Origin: Propionibacterium sp.
GTDB lineage: Bacteria; Actinomycetota; Actinomycetes; Actinomycetales; Actinomycetaceae
NCBI GenBank assembly: GCA_030460725.1
Contig: JAKECL010000079.1
Coordinates: forward strand, 1-7,412
Reading direction: 5' to 3'
DNA length: 7,412 bases
Every line of letters starts with the position of its first letter. Positions within the stretch are counted from its first letter, which is position 1. Shown here piece after piece: positions 6,073-7,412 of this stretch. Made by a program: the position numbers and the translations under genes. The notes beneath the pieces were generated by a model that saw only the letters and a list, made by a program, of their open reading frames with translations, ran no database searches and was not told the origin of the DNA.

Positions 6073-6518
6073 TCCTCGTCCAGGCGGTGCGCGATGCGTG
6101 TGAAGACCCGTTCGAGTACCGCCTCCTCGCCTGGGACCAGATCGTCCAGGACCAGGCGTCGGACCACGTCACGGTGGAGTCCTGCAGCTGCTGCGAACCC
6201 GGTGCGTCCCTGGGCGCTCAGGTGTATCTCCTCACCACGCCCGTCGGTCTCGCACCGCCTGCGCTCGACCAGACCACGCTCCTGGAGGCGGTGGAGGGTG
6301 TGTGTCAGACGCGACGGGCTGAACACCACCTGGCGGGCCAGTGTGGCGGGACGGATCCCCTCCTCCCCGGAACGGGAGACCTGCAGGAGCACGTTGTACT
6401 CCGCCAGGCTCAGCGAGCAGTGCCTCTTGAGTTCGCGCTCGAGTCGCTCCGAGAGGCGTGAGGTGGTGGTGAAGTAGGCCTCCCAGGCCGTGGCACGCGT
6501 GGGTGGCGGCTGCGTCAT
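6051..6518 (-). CDS. MarR-family winged-helix transcriptional regulator
   Basis: This gene encodes 155 residues, a normal length for MarR dimers, which bind palindromic operators near their own genes and release on ligand or oxidant. N- and C-terminal helices for dimerisation (about 10-33 and 112-148) flank the winged helix: SLSLAEYNVLLQVS (35-48), IRPATLARQVVFSPSRLTHT (55-74), the recognition region, then LHRLQERGLVERR (75-87) and the wing with the family's DxRG-like TDGRGEEIHLSAQG (91-104). Two cysteines (C34 and C89) are present; C34 sits at the domain boundary. The ATG overlaps the TGA of the upstream FMN reductase as ATGA (6518-6515), so it is translationally coupled to it. A weak GGTGG at 6529-6525 may aid initiation. 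It most likely controls this operon. The ligand is unknown. Confidence 0.9.
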   Translation of the reverse strand: MTQPPPTRATAWEAYFTTTSRLSERLERELKRHCSLSLAEYNVLLQVSRSGEEGIRPATLARQVVFSPSRLTHTLHRLQERGLVERRRCETDGRGEEIHLSAQGRTGFAAAAGLHRDVVRRLVLDDLVPGEEAVLERVFTRIAHRLDEDARGARP

Positions 6519-7285
6519 GACAGGCCACCGCGGTGCAGGAGGGTCTGGAAGTCGGTGAAGCCGGGGAAGCCATCGATCCCCTGGTCCTCGGGGGAGCCGT
6601 GTTCGACCTGGGCATCTGTTCCACGCGGTGCCGAGGCCGATGCATCCAGGAGCTCTGCTGCGCCCGCGCGGATACGCGCTGCCAGGCGCGCTCCTGCCTC
6701 GCCCCCGGAGTCCGCGGCGCTGGCGCCCCAGTCCTCGGTGGCCGCATAGAGGGCGGTCATGACCGCAGGGGCGTGGAGGTAGGTGAACAGAGGCCGCAGG
6801 GCGGTCTCGGTGACCAGGGCATGACGCGGGGTGCCTCCGGTGGCGCCCAGCAGGACGGGTGTGCCGCGTAGGGCCTCCTCGTCGAGGACGTCGAAGAAGG
6901 ACTTGAAGAGCCCGGAGCAGGAAGCCCGGTAGACGGGTGTCAGCGCCACCAGGGCGTCCGCCGCGGCGACACGGTCCAGTGCCTGCTGGAGCTCGGGTGG
7001 GGCGAAGCCCATGGTCAGGGCATCCGCGATTCCTCGGGCGAGAGGACGCAGGTCCACCACCTCGACCTCCAGGGACCTGTGCCGGTTGCGGGCCTCCTCC
7101 TGGAGGGCGGACACCACCGCATGGCCCAGGCGCGCTGTGGAGGAGGTGTGTGACAGCCCGGCATTCACGACGCTCACCCGGGTGGCGCCAAGACCCTCCG
7201 TCGCCTCCCGGGGGCCATTGCCCGTGCCTGCGGCACTGCCTGACGGTCGGCCCGCACCTGCGTCCTTCATCTTCACGGTGTTCAT
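6515..7285 (-). CDS. CE1759-type NADPH-dependent FMN reductase (luciferase-like monooxygenase partner)
   Basis: This gene encodes 256 residues with a flavodoxin-like fold, expected to supply reduced FMN in the cytoplasm. The core begins at residue about 35 with VSVVNAGLSHTSSTARLG (37-54), the strand-loop-helix that holds the FMN phosphate. DALVALTPVYRASCSGLFKSFFD (110-132) follows, then VLLGATGGTPRHAL (144-157) and the C-terminal helix TALRPLFTYLHAP (161-173). These match, as I remember the family, actinobacterial FMN reductases of the CE1759 type, which are encoded next to a luciferase-like monooxygenase. Residues 1-34 are a Gly/Ala/Ser-rich extension without obvious function; M6 or V4 are alternative starts. 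AGGGAGGGA (7294-7286) abuts the ATG, and the ATG overlaps the preceding TGA. The stop overlaps the MarR start. The tail 215-256 is hydrophilic and could help partner contact (inference). Confidence 0.87.
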   Translation of the reverse strand: MNTVKMKDAGAGRPSGSAAGTGNGPREATEGLGATRVSVVNAGLSHTSSTARLGHAVVSALQEEARNRHRSLEVEVVDLRPLARGIADALTMGFAPPELQQALDRVAAADALVALTPVYRASCSGLFKSFFDVLDEEALRGTPVLLGATGGTPRHALVTETALRPLFTYLHAPAVMTALYAATEDWGASAADSGGEAGARLAARIRAGAAELLDASASAPRGTDAQVEHGSPEDQGIDGFPGFTDFQTLLHRGGLS

Positions 7286-7412
7286 TCCCTCCCTGCGGCA
7301 GCGATCAGGGCATCGGTGTCTGCGAGCGCCGACTGCTCACCCGTCGCCCTGGGCTGGGCGGAGGCTCCCGTCACCGCATCCTGGGTGGGGGAGTCGATCC
7401 GGGTCCCGGAGG
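7282..7412 (-). CDS. C-terminal fragment of an upstream gene, 5' part outside the window
   Basis: On the minus strand the frame that enters at 7410 stays open for 42 codons and stops with TGA at 7284-7282. That stop overlaps the ATG of the FMN reductase as ATGA, exactly as the reductase overlaps the MarR gene. The peptide is polar and Ala/Gly/Ser-rich and ends ALADTDALIAAAGRE. It shows no domain by itself. From the neighbour, the best guess is the end of a luciferase-like flavin monooxygenase of the CE1758 type, with the reductase as its FMNH2 supplier. The open frame and the overlap are seen; the identity is inferred only. A chance open frame of 42 codons in GC-rich DNA is possible, but the stop/start overlap argues against it. 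Confidence 0.6.
   Translation of the reverse strand, partial: SGTRIDSPTQDAVTGASAQPRATGEQSALADTDALIAAAGRE

Noticed and set aside
5202..6461. 419-codon plus-strand open frame
   Set aside because: It runs out of frame through the HdeD-like gene and antisense to marR; both of those have clear family motifs, and the HdeD-like start has a strong Shine-Dalgarno in its own frame.

Overview
The window is GC-rich throughout. GTG starts, terminator-like hairpins without T-tails, and the gene families present point to an actinomycete (Actinomycetota). An Actinomycetaceae-like or related host is plausible, but I cannot fix the genus from this sequence. No RNA gene, mobile element or CRISPR array is visible. 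No stretch over 300 bases lacks a gene.

Layout. (1) 1-666 (+): 3' part of an NAD(P)-binding atypical short-chain dehydrogenase gene, cut by the window edge and closed by a hairpin at 699-735. (2) 926-3605 (+): cstA, a carbon-starvation / pyruvate-peptide type permease. It overlaps a small YbdD/YjiX-family gene by 11 bases, the usual cstA partner. The 259-base leader region before cstA holds a possible promoter, a stem-loop close to the start codon and a possible overlapping short upstream ORF. (3) 3754-5028 (-): a divergent ClC-family chloride transporter, convergent with the cstA pair. A strong hairpin at 3712-3740 separates them. (4) 5257-5895 (+): a DUF308/HdeD-type six-helix membrane protein, divergent from the ClC gene, with a very good Shine-Dalgarno. 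(5) 7412-6051 (-): the tail of an unidentified gene, then a CE1759-type FMN reductase, then a MarR-family regulator. The three are joined by two ATGA stop/start overlaps and look like one transcript.

How the genes may work together. CstA and the YbdD-like protein should form a nutrient-scavenging unit induced when preferred carbon runs out. The ClC and HdeD-like genes share one 228-base divergent regulatory region; both families have members linked to acid resistance in enterobacteria, so an acid/envelope-stress pair is a fair inference. The MarR/FMN-reductase operon probably includes a luciferase-like flavin monooxygenase just outside the right edge, because this reductase family usually accompanies one.

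I found no clearly new system. The points most worth a second look are: a 17-bp perfect hairpin that contains the marR stop codon in its loop; a ClC protein lacking the canonical GSGIP motif, the internal proton glutamate and the C-terminal tyrosine; an 18-base element shared between the cstA and hdeD-like upstream regions; and the tightly coupled reductase-regulator operon.
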